From positions 1-64,000 of the forward strand of contig NZ_JAHHZM010000019.1 in NCBI RefSeq assembly GCF_018642165.1: a stretch of DNA of 64,000 nucleotides, read 5' to 3'. Of this stretch, positions 25,693 through 34,943 are shown piece after piece. Under the pieces are notes generated by a model that saw nothing but the letters and a program-made list of their open reading frames with translations, was not told the DNA's origin and made no database searches. Position numbers and translations under genes: made by a program. The first letter of the stretch is position 1. Each line of letters begins with the position of its first letter. The DNA is from Echinicola shivajiensis. Its GTDB lineage: Bacteria > Bacteroidota > Bacteroidia > Cytophagales > Cyclobacteriaceae.

Positions 25693-27423
25693 TTATTCCA
25701 ACCGGAATATTGGATATTGCATATGTGCGTCTTCTTTCCACGGAGAATGTTTATAAACCCACATTAGCTGGGCAGAACCATTATTGGCAAATTCGGCATC
25801 TTCCGACTTTTTCTTTTCCAGTGCAATTCTTACCTCCGGATTTTCTTCCAAGAATTTTGCAGCTAAGTCTTCAAAAACATAAGCAGAATATCCTTCTTTG
25901 GATTGGATTATGGTATCAAAATAATTCCAAGCAAAAAAGCTGTCTTCAGCTTCCGGCTCTAAAACCTCCATAATATAACCGTTGGCTTCCTGCTCCATAG
26001 GAACATACCAGTCACCAGCTCTCAGCTTAATGGTTTTCTCCACTTTCTTCACCTTGATATCAGAATGAAGGTAATGTCCTTCATATGGACTGGACAAAGT
26101 TTTGAAATCTTCAATCTGATATACCTGTAAAGTCATGGTAGTATCAGACTGCAAAGCATGCATCTTCACTTTATTACGTTTCAAGTTCTCTATTACTTTT
26201 AGCCATCCTTGTGGAATCAAGTAGGCTTTTGGCTTTTTTATATTTAGACTTGGCCTATAGGTATCATAATAATCCACCTCTATTTCATAAGGTTGGCTTC
26301 TGTCATAATACAATCTATCCTTTCCAGAAACTTTACTCGGCTTATATCCTGACTTAAATCCTAAAAACTCAATCTTAACAGGGTTTTCGCTCAGAAGCTG
26401 ATAATTAAAATCAAACGTTTCCTTACTTATATCAGCTTTTCTATCTGCCTCTACAGACTTTACCACCATTTCAGCATCTCTTTCCAATATAGTGAAATAG
26501 GATTGATATAGGGCATACATACTTTCCACCCTTTGTTTGTAAGTTTTGAGCATATGCGCCTCAGGTACATAAGAGATGGTATGAAACAAGGAAGTATATC
26601 CGCTGCTGTATCTAGGAGAATCCTTAAATTGGTTCCATCCTTTTTCTGGAACATCACCCCAGACATTTACATAGGGTACCAATGGAAAATCCCTTTTCTT
26701 CATCTCACTGAATAAACCAGGAGTTAGCACTTCATGCATATACTTACCTGCCTCACCACCTAACATATTATGTTGGGTTTCGATCAGGGTCATCACATGC
26801 TGGTAATCGGCTCCATTACTGGTATGGTTATCCAGAAAAACATGGGGAGACAACCATTGAAAAATTTCCTGAAAACTTGCGGAATTCTTTGTATCCGTTT
26901 TGATAAAATCCCTATTCAAATCATAATTTTGGGCATTCCCTCTGAAACCATGTTCTTCAGGTCCCTCTTGATTGACACGAGTAGTGGAGTTTCTGTTAAG
27001 ATGACCACCAATATTGTAAACAGGTATCAAAGCTAGAACCATATCCTCAGACCATGACTCTTTACCCAATAGCAAATCCCTCAAATACATCATGGAAGCA
27101 TCTATCCCCATTGGCTCTCCTGGATGAATGCCATTATTGACAAAAACTACCAAACGACCATCTGACTTCCACTTGTCCGGGTTGAAATCCCTTTTTGGAT
27201 CATAAATCACCAAATGCAAAGGCTTACCAGAATCTGTTGGCCCCATAGCTTTGATTTCAACATCTTCAAAATCATTAGCTAAGACCTGATAATAACTGAT
27301 AATTTGTTCATATTCGGGCGTTTGCGTTCCGCCAGATTGCTCGAATTGGGTAATATATTGACCTTGGGCAAAAGCTTGTAAAGCAAAGGCCATCAAAAAT
27401 GTAAAAAGGGTGAATTTGTTCAT
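25693..27423 (-). CDS. M14 family zinc carboxypeptidase
   Basis: A 576-residue exported metallopeptidase (signal peptide 1-20, ending FAQ). The M14 zinc motif HxxE is present as His100-Pro-Gly-Glu103 in NNGIHPGEP. The RDF/YDLNRDF segment carries the substrate-binding Arg region, and the second His is likely in VFLDNHTSNG. The C-terminal half is a beta-rich accessory region. It should trim C-terminal residues from peptides or act on cell-wall peptides in the periplasm. The substrate is not known. The small DUF6787-like gene follows. Confidence 0.85.
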   Translation of the reverse strand: MNKFTLFTFLMAFALQAFAQGQYITQFEQSGGTQTPEYEQIISYYQVLANDFEDVEIKAMGPTDSGKPLHLVIYDPKRDFNPDKWKSDGRLVVFVNNGIHPGEPMGIDASMMYLRDLLLGKESWSEDMVLALIPVYNIGGHLNRNSTTRVNQEGPEEHGFRGNAQNYDLNRDFIKTDTKNSASFQEIFQWLSPHVFLDNHTSNGADYQHVMTLIETQHNMLGGEAGKYMHEVLTPGLFSEMKKRDFPLVPYVNVWGDVPEKGWNQFKDSPRYSSGYTSLFHTISYVPEAHMLKTYKQRVESMYALYQSYFTILERDAEMVVKSVEADRKADISKETFDFNYQLLSENPVKIEFLGFKSGYKPSKVSGKDRLYYDRSQPYEIEVDYYDTYRPSLNIKKPKAYLIPQGWLKVIENLKRNKVKMHALQSDTTMTLQVYQIEDFKTLSSPYEGHYLHSDIKVKKVEKTIKLRAGDWYVPMEQEANGYIMEVLEPEAEDSFFAWNYFDTIIQSKEGYSAYVFEDLAAKFLEENPEVRIALEKKKSEDAEFANNGSAQLMWVYKHSPWKEDAHMQYPIFRLE

Positions 27424-27553
27424 ACGGGCTGATTCAATTTCAAATTTTGTCGCAAGATAAACAATCTGTAAGGAAGCTTATTGCTTTTTTCATCAATGGG
27501 ACGGGTTCAAAAAAATCCAAAGTTTTTTTGAAGGGGCTATGATATACTATTAT

Positions 27554-27595
27554 AAATTCAAAAGCCATCCGCCTAGGCGGATGGCTTTTGAATTT
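27554..27595 (-). terminator. Terminator after aspartate kinase (42-nt palindrome)
   Basis: A perfect 42-nt palindrome centred at 27574/27575, with a GC-rich core and T-rich flank. It begins 3 nt after the aspartate kinase stop codon. Symmetry makes it usable in both directions, but the upstream M14 gene starts on the far side, so it mainly ends the kinase transcript. Confidence 0.85.
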
Positions 27596-27597
27596 TA

Positions 27598-28917
27598 TTA
27601 CCACTGGAACAACTCATCATTGAGTCGTTGCAGGGCCTCATTTTTATATTTAGTATCTATAAGGATGGAGACATTGTTACGGCTGCCACCATAAGAAACC
27701 ATTCTTAATGGGAAGTCCACCAAAGCATCCATTACCTCTTTCACCATACCGGTATTTTCAGCAATCATATTTCCAGCTACGCAGATGATGGTTTGGCCAT
27801 AGTCTACCTCAGTATTTCCAAATTTCTCCAACTCAAGGACAATGTCCTTCAAATGTGAATCATCATCGATGGTTACAGAAACTGCCACTTCTGAAGTGGT
27901 AATCATATCGATTGGCGTTTTGTACTTTTCAAAAATTTCAAACACCTTTCTCAAGAAACCATAAGCAAGCAACATACGGCTGGATTTGATTTTCACCGCT
28001 ATGATTCCATCCTTAGCAGCAATGGCCTTAACACCTTTTCCGGTTTCCTCAGCGGTAATTGTAGTTCCTGCTGCTTCCGGCTCCATTGTATTCAACAATT
28101 TCACAGGGATATTATAATTCTGCGCTGGCCAGATAGATGCAGGATGAAGGATCTTAGCTCCAAAATAAGCCAACTCAGCAGCCTCATCAAATGACAACTG
28201 GGCAATAGGACGGGTTTTGTCCACAACCCTTGGATCATTATTGTGCATTCCATCGATGTCTGTCCAGATTTCCACCACACTGGCCTTGATAGCAGCCCCG
28301 ATAAGAGAAGCAGTATAATCACTACCTCCTCTTTTGAGGTTATCCACCTCGTTTCTATGGTTTTTACAGATATATCCTTGAGTTACAAAAATTGCATCCT
28401 TTTCGTAATTCTTAAGGATTGACTTCAGCCTATCACTTATTTTACTCAACTCCGGCTCATTGTTTTCATCAATGCTCATAAACTCCAGAGCAGGCAAAAA
28501 GATGGCAGGAATATCTTTCTCTTCTAAAAGGGTGTAGAACAATTTAGTAGACAAAAGTTCACCTTGAGCTAAGATATCACGATTAATTGCCTCGTTAAAA
28601 GAAATTTTGAGGATGATGTTCAAAAACTCAAAATGCTCCTTAATGATTTTCTCAGCCTTTTTCTGACCGGCTTCAGTTTCCAGAAGTTGTTTGTAAAACT
28701 CTAGGTAATGTGCATGTAAGGCGTCGATACGCTCCTTAGCCAAATCCTTCTTTCCTTCTGCAAGTGCATCGCCGATACCTACCAAGGCATTTGTTGTACC
28801 AGAAAGGGCCGATAAAACGACAATTTTCCTTTCACTAGTTCTGGTGATCAGGTCTTTTACCTGATGCATTCTTTCGGGTTTACCTACAGAGGTACCCCCA
28901 AACTTCATGATTCTCAT
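27598..28917 (-). CDS. Aspartate kinase, monofunctional
   Basis: A 439-residue aspartokinase, the first step of the aspartate pathway to lysine, threonine, methionine and diaminopimelate. The N terminus has KFGGTSVG (residues 4-11) and the amino-acid kinase fold with RGGSDYTASLIGAA. Two ACT domains occupy about residues 305-439 and would bind the feedback amino acid. There is no fused homoserine dehydrogenase, unlike ThrA. Which amino acid inhibits it cannot be read. lumazine synthase lies 44 nt upstream on the same strand. Confidence 0.92.
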   Translation of the reverse strand: MRIMKFGGTSVGKPERMHQVKDLITRTSERKIVVLSALSGTTNALVGIGDALAEGKKDLAKERIDALHAHYLEFYKQLLETEAGQKKAEKIIKEHFEFLNIILKISFNEAINRDILAQGELLSTKLFYTLLEEKDIPAIFLPALEFMSIDENNEPELSKISDRLKSILKNYEKDAIFVTQGYICKNHRNEVDNLKRGGSDYTASLIGAAIKASVVEIWTDIDGMHNNDPRVVDKTRPIAQLSFDEAAELAYFGAKILHPASIWPAQNYNIPVKLLNTMEPEAAGTTITAEETGKGVKAIAAKDGIIAVKIKSSRMLLAYGFLRKVFEIFEKYKTPIDMITTSEVAVSVTIDDDSHLKDIVLELEKFGNTEVDYGQTIICVAGNMIAENTGMVKEVMDALVDFPLRMVSYGGSRNNVSILIDTKYKNEALQRLNDELFQW

Positions 28918-28961
28918 AGGAGTATTAATGTATGTTAATGGTTTGTTTTGTCCTTGGGCAA

Positions 28962-29438
28962 TTAGAAGCCAAGCATTTTAATAGCAGTAATAGCAGCTTC
29001 ATCACCTTTATTTCCATGCTTCCCTCCAGCTCTATCCAAAGCTTGCTGATGGGTATTAGGGGTCAGTACCCCAAAAATCACTGGCTTATTATATTTTAAT
29101 CCAACATTGGTGATCCCATGGGCCACCGCATCACAAATAAAATCGAAATGCTTAGTTTCTCCTTGGATCACGCAACCTAGGCAGATTACCGCATCAATCT
29201 CTTCTACCTCAGCCATCCATTGGGCAGCCAGTGTAAGCTCAAAAGAACCCGGAACATTTTTACGATAGATGTTCTCTTTTTTGGCACCATGAGACCGCAA
29301 AGTCTCTATTGCACCTTCATATAGCGATTCCGTTACCTCTTCGTTCCATTCAGAAACGACGATTCCGAATCTTTTATCACTAATATCCTGGATATTTTTG
29401 CCTGAATGCTGGCTTAAGTTTTTAAGTGAAGTTGCCAT
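28962..29438 (-). CDS. ribH: 6,7-dimethyl-8-ribityllumazine synthase
   Basis: RibH, 158 residues. It condenses 3,4-dihydroxy-2-butanone-4-phosphate with the ribitylamino-uracil to give lumazine, the penultimate step of riboflavin synthesis. Motifs: VSEWNEEVTESL substrate region, PGSFELTLAA, CLGCVIQGETKHFDFI with the catalytic His, and FGVLTPNTHQQALDRAGG. It lies downstream of a YfgM-like TPR gene; a terminator separates the two. Confidence 0.95.
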   Translation of the reverse strand: MATSLKNLSQHSGKNIQDISDKRFGIVVSEWNEEVTESLYEGAIETLRSHGAKKENIYRKNVPGSFELTLAAQWMAEVEEIDAVICLGCVIQGETKHFDFICDAVAHGITNVGLKYNKPVIFGVLTPNTHQQALDRAGGKHGNKGDEAAITAIKMLGF

Positions 29439-29477
29439 CTTTATATTTATTAAACTTATTCTTTAATGTATAAACAC

Positions 29478-29505
29478 AAAAAAAGTAAGACCTTTTGGGC
29501 CTTAC
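29478..29505 (-). terminator. Terminator after the YfgM-like TPR gene
   Basis: Minus strand: an 8-bp stem with one G-T pair (29498-29505 with 29485-29492), a 5-nt loop and T7. It lies 29 nt beyond the TPR gene stop. Confidence 0.8.
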
Positions 29506-29533
29506 TCTTCAATATGCTGTAATCCTATAGGCA

Positions 29534-30250
29534 TTAATTCGAAGCAAGACCCTCTAAGCGAGCCTTGTGCTTTCGTGCCAAAGTGTATTCGTATGACTCA
29601 GGGTAATTGCTTTCAATTTTCCCATAAGCACTTATCGCCTTATCCAGCTGACCAGCTGCTTCATAAGCAATGGCCAATTTATTCAGGTAAATAGGCGTAA
29701 AGAATTTGTTTTCTTTATAGCTAACTGCTTTTTCATAAGCTGTGATGGCACTGTTGATATTGTCTAACTCAACATATGCATCTCCCAAAAGAGAGTAAGC
29801 TTTAGCTTGCACAAAGAAATCTTCAGATGAAAATTCTTCTAAATGGTCAACGGCTTTTTGAAACTCGCCATTCTGAAGATAAATAGCACCAGTGTAAAAT
29901 TGTGCTAAGTTAGCAGCATTGGTACCACTATATTCATCTATAATCTTCAAGAAGCCGTCATTTACTCCATCGCCATTCAAAGCATAATCCAAGCTATCCT
30001 GCTCGAAATAATAAACTGCCTGGAACATATCTCCTTGAGCCTTCTTGTCTTTATTGGCGGTATTGAACTGGAAATACAAAATACCTGCGATCACTATGAT
30101 CCCTGCTATCAGTATTCCACCTACCACTCGAGAATTCTTTTTCAAGAAAACCTCTCCTCTACCTAAACTTTCAGCAATCGCTTCTGGGTTTTCAAGTAGC
30201 TCATTATGTTCTTCTTGAGCTGGCCCCTTTTTTATCTCTTTCTTAACCAT
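29534..30250 (-). CDS. YfgM-like TPR membrane protein
   Basis: A 238-residue protein with a cytoplasmic N terminus, one transmembrane helix (about residues 42-65) and a periplasmic TPR region (about 110-230; repeats at AKAYSLLGDAYVELDN and LNKLAIAYEAAGQLDKAISAY). This layout matches YfgM/Tol-Pal-region TPR proteins, which in E. coli bind PpiD and the Sec translocon. A PpiD-like protein is encoded elsewhere in this window; a physical link here is inference. Expression is from a consensus promoter at 30270-30298. Confidence 0.75.
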   Translation of the reverse strand: MVKKEIKKGPAQEEHNELLENPEAIAESLGRGEVFLKKNSRVVGGILIAGIIVIAGILYFQFNTANKDKKAQGDMFQAVYYFEQDSLDYALNGDGVNDGFLKIIDEYSGTNAANLAQFYTGAIYLQNGEFQKAVDHLEEFSSEDFFVQAKAYSLLGDAYVELDNINSAITAYEKAVSYKENKFFTPIYLNKLAIAYEAAGQLDKAISAYGKIESNYPESYEYTLARKHKARLEGLASN

Positions 30251-30269
30251 TATTATAAAATTTCAGTCG

Positions 30270-30298
30270 CAAATATAACGGTTTTAGTTTATTCGCAA
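30270..30298 (-). promoter_or_regulatory. Promoter of the YfgM-like gene
   Basis: Minus strand: TTG (30296-30298), an 18-nt spacer and TATATTTG (30270-30277). This is close to the full Bacteroidota consensus. The expected start is about 15 nt upstream of the ATG. Confidence 0.75.
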
Positions 30299-30306
30299 AC
30301 TATCAT

Positions 30307-30355
30307 AAAAAAAGTCAGCCAAATGAATAAGATTATTCATGCTAAAGGCTGACTT
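30307..30355 (-). terminator. Terminator after pdhA
   Basis: Minus strand: outer stem GTCAGCC/GGCTGAC (30347-30353 with 30314-30320), a long inner ATGAATAA/TTATTCAT hairpin and T7. It lies about 18 nt after the pdhA stop. Confidence 0.85.
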
Positions 30356-30372
30356 CTTAATAATATCTTAGT

Positions 30373-31395
30373 TTATTCCATTACAAAAGGATAATCCTCT
30401 TGCATGTAAACATCTTCAAATGCTTTTTGTCCGTCAGGCCATGGAGATTCTTCCGCAAATTTAACAGCATCAGTCACTTGCTTTTTCACTCTTGCATCGA
30501 TTTCCTTGATTTCGTCTTCAGAAAGAATAGCATTATCTACGATGGTCTTTTTAACCTGCTCGATTGGATCCTTTGCCTTATAAGACTCTACCTCTTCACG
30601 GGTCCTGTATTTTTGCGGATCAGACATTGAGTGACCTTTATATCGGTAAGTCCTGAATTCCAAAAGGGTAGGTCCATCACCTTTTCTTGCTCTTTCAGCT
30701 GCTTCAGAAACAGCTTCATGAACTTCTTCAACGTTCATCCCATCAACGGCAAAAGATGGCATATCATAAGATTCACCAATAGTAGAAAGATCATCTACAT
30801 TTGAAGAACGCTTCACTGAAGTACCCATTGCATAACCGTTGTTTTCGATTACAAAGATTACAGGGGTTTTATAAAGCATAGCCAAGTTAAAAGCCTCATG
30901 AACGGCCCCTTGTCTAACAGCACCATCACCCATATGACAAATACATAGGTTCTTAGTGCCTTTATATTTTTCGGCAAAACCGATTCCTAGACCCATAGGC
31001 ACCTGAGCACCAACGATTCCATGACCTCCCATAAAGTTTCTTTCTTTATCGAAGATGTGCATAGAACCACCTTTACCCTTGGTAGTACCAGTAGCTTTTC
31101 CATAAAGTTCTGCCATTACTGCTCCTGGGTCAGTGCCCAACCCTAGTGGATGAGCGTGATCACGGTAAGCAGTAATCCACTTATCGTCTTTATCAAGAGC
31201 TGTAATTGCACCTGCAGCACAAGCTTCCTGTCCTATGTATAGGTGACAAAAACCTCTGATTTTTTGTTGGCCGTATAATTGACCAGCTTTTTCTTCAAAT
31301 CTCCTCATGAGCAACATGCTCTCATACCAATATGCATAGGTATCTTTGGAGTATTTTACTTTGGATTTAGTGGTTGTCGAACTCTTTTTCGCCAT
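30373..31395 (-). CDS. pdhA: Pyruvate dehydrogenase E1 component, alpha subunit
   Basis: A 340-residue E1 alpha subunit of the alpha2beta2 type that, with E1 beta, decarboxylates pyruvate on thiamine diphosphate and passes the acetyl group to E2. The ThDP-binding motif GDG-(about 28 residues)-NN is seen as GDGAVRQG to ENNGYAMGT. GGKGGSMHIF-like (KGGSMHIFD) and the phosphorylation-loop region (YRYKGHSMSDP) are also present. The E1 beta and E2 genes are not in the window. A terminator follows and a full-consensus promoter precedes it, so it is a single-gene transcript. Confidence 0.93.
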   Translation of the reverse strand: MAKKSSTTTKSKVKYSKDTYAYWYESMLLMRRFEEKAGQLYGQQKIRGFCHLYIGQEACAAGAITALDKDDKWITAYRDHAHPLGLGTDPGAVMAELYGKATGTTKGKGGSMHIFDKERNFMGGHGIVGAQVPMGLGIGFAEKYKGTKNLCICHMGDGAVRQGAVHEAFNLAMLYKTPVIFVIENNGYAMGTSVKRSSNVDDLSTIGESYDMPSFAVDGMNVEEVHEAVSEAAERARKGDGPTLLEFRTYRYKGHSMSDPQKYRTREEVESYKAKDPIEQVKKTIVDNAILSEDEIKEIDARVKKQVTDAVKFAEESPWPDGQKAFEDVYMQEDYPFVME

Positions 31396-31429
31396 ATCGT
31401 TATTTATAAAATATGCATTTTTCGGGGCT

Positions 31430-31460
31430 CAAATATAAATAAGTATTCACTGATTAACAA
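31430..31460 (-). promoter_or_regulatory. Promoter of pdhA
   Basis: Minus strand: TTG (31458-31460), a 20-nt spacer and TATATTTG (31430-31437). This is a full Bacteroidota-type promoter with a leader of roughly 30 nt. Confidence 0.8.
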
Positions 31461-31580
31461 AGTCTTTTATGATTCTGGAAAAGGAATTGGGGAAATAAGA
31501 AGCTCTTTTCAAATTCACTTTCGAAGAAAAGTGTATAAGCTCTTGGCAATTTGAATTTTATAAACTCCTAAGGTTATAGG

Positions 31581-32588
31581 CTAATCTCCTTTCTTTTGCA
31601 TAAAATCAGGAAATCCACTTGGTGTCCAATCAATTATACGGGCCCTCGTAGCCCTATTTGGATCCGATAATTCATGTCCCTGGATATCTTTATAATCACG
31701 AGCGTGGTAAATCATTATGACTGTTTCTCCATCTTCAGCGGTTGTAAAAGAGTTGTGTCCTGGGCCATACCTGTCCAAATCTTCATTGGAATAGAATACT
31801 GGGCCTGGGGACTTATTCCAGTTATTTATATCTAACAAATCTGCGTTTTCATCAATCCATAATAGCCCCATACAATAATTCTCATTGGTGGCACTTGCAG
31901 AATAAGTGACAAAAATTTTCCCGTTTCTTTTCAGGACAGCCGGTCCTTCATTGACATTATATTTTACTCTTTCCCAATCAAACTCCGGTTCTGTCAGCAC
32001 CAATTCGGGACCTTTTAAAGTAGTTGGATCCTGCATTTCTGACATGACCAGACCAGTACCATGTTCACCACCACGCACATTTTGCGCCCAGATCATATAT
32101 CGCTTACCATTATGTTCAAATGTTGTGGCATCAAGTGAAAAAGAATCTATATCTGTCATTATCCTGCCCTCTTCTTCCCATTCTCCTTCTGTGGGATCCT
32201 CTGATGCATTCGATAATGCCCACATTCGTATATTCCAGATATTTTCCGCTTCACCTGCTGCAAAATAGATATACCATTTCCCATCTATCCGATGCAATTC
32301 AGGAGCCCAGATATGGTGTCCCATTACACCTTGTTCATGTTTGTGCCAAACCTCTTTTTCACTGGCTTGCTTAAGCCCATTAATGCTCTCGGATTTCCTG
32401 ATGACTATGCGGTCATATTCAGGCACTGTGGCGATTAAATAATACGTCCCATCCTCATTTTTGTAAATCCAGGGATCCGCTCGCTGTTCTGCAATAGGAT
32501 TATTAAAAGACAATTCTTGGGCGAATAAAGAGCTGGAAAATGCAGTAGCCATCATCAAGGCCATGCACAACTTTTGCAGATAATTCAT
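31581..32588 (-). CDS. Glycoside hydrolase family 43-like enzyme
   Basis: A 335-residue exported enzyme (signal peptide 1-23, ending LFAQ) with the five-bladed propeller pattern of GH43, which contains arabinofuranosidases and xylosidases. The expected catalytic residues are in place: Asp38 (RADPWIY) as base, Asp153 (SLDATTF) as pKa modulator and Glu214 (NEGPAVL) as acid. It consists of the catalytic domain only. No SusC/SusD pair or other glycan genes are near, so it is not in a typical polysaccharide utilization locus. The substrate is unknown. Confidence 0.88.
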   Translation of the reverse strand: MNYLQKLCMALMMATAFSSSLFAQELSFNNPIAEQRADPWIYKNEDGTYYLIATVPEYDRIVIRKSESINGLKQASEKEVWHKHEQGVMGHHIWAPELHRIDGKWYIYFAAGEAENIWNIRMWALSNASEDPTEGEWEEEGRIMTDIDSFSLDATTFEHNGKRYMIWAQNVRGGEHGTGLVMSEMQDPTTLKGPELVLTEPEFDWERVKYNVNEGPAVLKRNGKIFVTYSASATNENYCMGLLWIDENADLLDINNWNKSPGPVFYSNEDLDRYGPGHNSFTTAEDGETVIMIYHARDYKDIQGHELSDPNRATRARIIDWTPSGFPDFMQKKGD

Positions 32589-32761
32589 GGGGTTATTTTG
32601 TTTGTCATTGTAAATTCACCATTCTCAATGGTCAGCTGTAAATTTAGTGTATTTTTTACATTTAAAAAGTTTTTAGTAAAAAGAACTTTGTTACCAGCTA
32701 CCAAACTGATTAACATACACCCCTATCAAGTCCTTATAAATTATTACTATTAAATATTCTC

Positions 32762-32791
32762 TTTCAAAAAATATCCTTCTCCTTACATTTG
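32762..32791 (+). promoter_or_regulatory. Promoter of recF
   Basis: TACATTTG (32784-32791) matches the -7 consensus, with TTT (32762-32764) 19 nt upstream at the -33 position. The recF ATG lies 29 nt downstream. Confidence 0.6.
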
Positions 32792-32820
32792 TATATTGAA
32801 CTTTAAAGAATATTTACTCC

Positions 32821-33939
32821 ATGCACCTAAAAAGCCTTCAACTGATACAATTCAAGAACTACCCCAAGGCCAAGGTGACTTTTTCGGAGGAAATCAACTG
32901 CTTCTTAGGTATCAATGGCAGTGGCAAAACCAACCTGCTAGATGCTATCCACTATATGTGCCTAACAAAAAGTGCTTTTAATTCGGTGGATATGCAGAAT
33001 ATCCAGCATGAACAAAGCTTCTTTTCCATGAAAGGGTCATTTGAAAAAGCAGGCAAGTACATAGAAATCCAATGCATCTTGGAGGCCAAGAAGAAAAAAC
33101 AAATCCTCAATAATGCAAAGGCCTACGATAAGATGAGCGAGCATATCGGTTTATTGCCGGTTGTCCTTATAGCTCCGGATGACACGGCTTTGATCAAAGA
33201 GGGAAGTGAGGAAAGAAGAAAGTTTTTTGACAGCTTACTGTCGCAACTGGACAAGAACTATCTCTCCAATCTGGTGCGCTATCAGCATTTTCTAAAACAG
33301 AGAAATGCCCTGATCAAACAATTGGCAGAGCACAACAGCCGGGATAAAAGCATTCTAGAACCCTATGACTTGGAGCTGATCAATTTATCCAAATGGATCC
33401 ACGAAGAACGAAAAGTCTTTATCGAACGATTTGAGCCTTATTTGCTACATCATTATGCCGAGATTTCAGGCCAGCGTGAAGCTGTGGAAATCCGCTATGA
33501 GAGCCAATGCGCTGCAGATGATTTTGAAAAGCAGTTTTATAACAGTATTCAAAAAGACCTCATCCTCAAACGAACCAATGTAGGTATCCACAAAGATGAT
33601 TTCGTTTTCCAGATTGATGGTTATCCCTTAAAAAAGTTCGGCTCCCAAGGACAGCAAAAGTCCTTCGTGATAGCTTTAAAGCTTGCGCAGTTTCAGGTAT
33701 TCAAGGAAGAAACAGGAACCAAACCAATTCTTCTCCTGGACGATATCTTTGACAAACTTGATGACTATAGAATTAGCAAGATGATGGAATTGGTGGCTAA
33801 CCATGAATTTGGTCAACTCTTTATTACTGACGCTAGACCAGAGCGAACCATCAATATCTTAAAGAATATCGATGCAGATATTGCTTATTTTGATATTGAA
33901 AAAGGAAACATTAAAATAAGACAAAAGACGCTAGATTAA
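32821..33939 (+). CDS. recF: DNA replication/repair protein RecF
   Basis: RecF, 372 residues, an SMC-like ATPase that helps load RecA at gaps in damaged DNA together with RecO and RecR. Walker A is GINGSGKT (residues 30-37), the signature is in the FGSQGQQKSFVIALKLAQ region, and Walker B is LLLDDIFDKLDD. The last residues (RQKTLD) are encoded by the left arm of a fold-back repeat, so the original 3' end may have been replaced. The gene is not beside dnaA or dnaN here. Confidence 0.95.
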   Translation: MHLKSLQLIQFKNYPKAKVTFSEEINCFLGINGSGKTNLLDAIHYMCLTKSAFNSVDMQNIQHEQSFFSMKGSFEKAGKYIEIQCILEAKKKKQILNNAKAYDKMSEHIGLLPVVLIAPDDTALIKEGSEERRKFFDSLLSQLDKNYLSNLVRYQHFLKQRNALIKQLAEHNSRDKSILEPYDLELINLSKWIHEERKVFIERFEPYLLHHYAEISGQREAVEIRYESQCAADDFEKQFYNSIQKDLILKRTNVGIHKDDFVFQIDGYPLKKFGSQGQQKSFVIALKLAQFQVFKEETGTKPILLLDDIFDKLDDYRISKMMELVANHEFGQLFITDARPERTINILKNIDADIAYFDIEKGNIKIRQKTLD

Positions 33940-34148
33940 AGACAAAAGACTTTTAACCTTCGCTTTATAGCCGACATTTAACACCCTATATCTATGTTGT
34001 CGCGACAGCTTCGCTCTGTTATGGTAAAATCTGAGCTTTTAGCTGTTGTCTAATCGATTCTCTTCACAAGAACTCATTGAAATTAAGGCGCAAACCCAAG
34101 AATAAAGATCTTAGACTTTGTCTTTTATCTATCGTCCAAAATCTAGCC
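33918..34148. repeat. Fold-back repeat element between recF and mtgA
   Basis: Two outward arms flank about 170 bp. The segment 33927-33946 and the reverse complement of 34117-34136 agree at 18 of 20 positions. The left arm also has a 12-bp direct repeat, AAGACAAAAGAC, at 33918-33929 and 33939-33950. The element fills the whole space between the convergent ends of recF and mtgA and supplies the last codons of recF. The core has a small palindrome (TGTCGCGACA) and no gene. It resembles MITE- or REP-like intergenic repeats. Confidence 0.65.
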
Positions 34149-34150
34149 TG

Positions 34151-34837
34151 TTATTTGCCAAAACCAACAGGCTTCAAATTATTCATATTTCTTAGTATCC
34201 AGGACTGCCGCTTATAATTATAGGCAGTTGGTCGGGCAGGAGACCAAAGCTGTGGATTGGGTAAAATGGCTGCAATCATGGCGGCTTCGTTTCTGTTAAG
34301 TTGGGCAGCTGGCTTATTATAATACTTTTGAGCAGCCGCTTCTACACCATAAACGCCATCGCCTACTTCTATGACATTGAGATAGACTTCCATGATTCGC
34401 TCTTTGGACCAAATCAGTTCTATCAAAACTGTAAAGTAGGCCTCCAAACCCTTTCTTAGGTAATTTCTTCCAGGCCATAAAAAGACATTTTTTGCTGTCT
34501 GATTGGAAATGGTACTACCTCCTCTAAGGCGCTTCCCTGATTCATTTTCCTTTAATGCTTCCTCAATAGCCTCCAAATCAAAACCTGAATGCTCCAAAAA
34601 TTTTTGGTCTTCAGAAGCCACTACTGCCTGAACCATGTGCTTAGATATTTCGCCTATAGGTACCCACGTCTTCTCAAGTTTCATCTCCCTTTTTTCATCT
34701 TTTGACTGTTCTACCAGTCTAATGATCATTAAAGGAGTGATAAAAACCGGGACAAATCGGTAGATTACCGTCAATCCAATGGATATAATAAAGAACCAAA
34801 GTATGATCTTAACTAAAAATCGAAATAATCTCTTCAT
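34151..34837 (-). CDS. mtgA: Monofunctional peptidoglycan glycosyltransferase
   Basis: A 228-residue GT51 enzyme that polymerises lipid II into glycan strands, without a transpeptidase domain. One N-terminal membrane helix (about residues 7-30) precedes the GT51 motifs: EDQKFLEHSGFD with the catalytic Glu, RGGSTISNQTAKN, the KERIMEVYLNVIEVG stretch with the second Glu, and AAAQKYYNKPA. Length is normal for MtgA. It ends at the fold-back repeat, convergent with recF. hflX lies upstream on the same strand with its own terminator. Confidence 0.93.
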   Translation of the reverse strand: MKRLFRFLVKIILWFFIISIGLTVIYRFVPVFITPLMIIRLVEQSKDEKREMKLEKTWVPIGEISKHMVQAVVASEDQKFLEHSGFDLEAIEEALKENESGKRLRGGSTISNQTAKNVFLWPGRNYLRKGLEAYFTVLIELIWSKERIMEVYLNVIEVGDGVYGVEAAAQKYYNKPAAQLNRNEAAMIAAILPNPQLWSPARPTAYNYKRQSWILRNMNNLKPVGFGK

Positions 34838-34900
34838 ACAATCAAGAATGCCCCAAACTAATTTAAGATCCTGATATCAAGTTATTAAAAAAATAACTTC

Positions 34901-34943
34901 AAATAAAAAATGAAAACCAATGCCTTCAGGCATCAGTTTTCAT
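34901..34943 (-). terminator. Terminator overlapping the hflX stop codon
   Basis: Minus strand: ATGAAAAC/GTTTTCAT outer stem (34936-34943 with 34910-34917/8), TGCC/GGCA inner stem and T6. The TGA stop (34933-34935) lies inside the hairpin. Confidence 0.85.
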
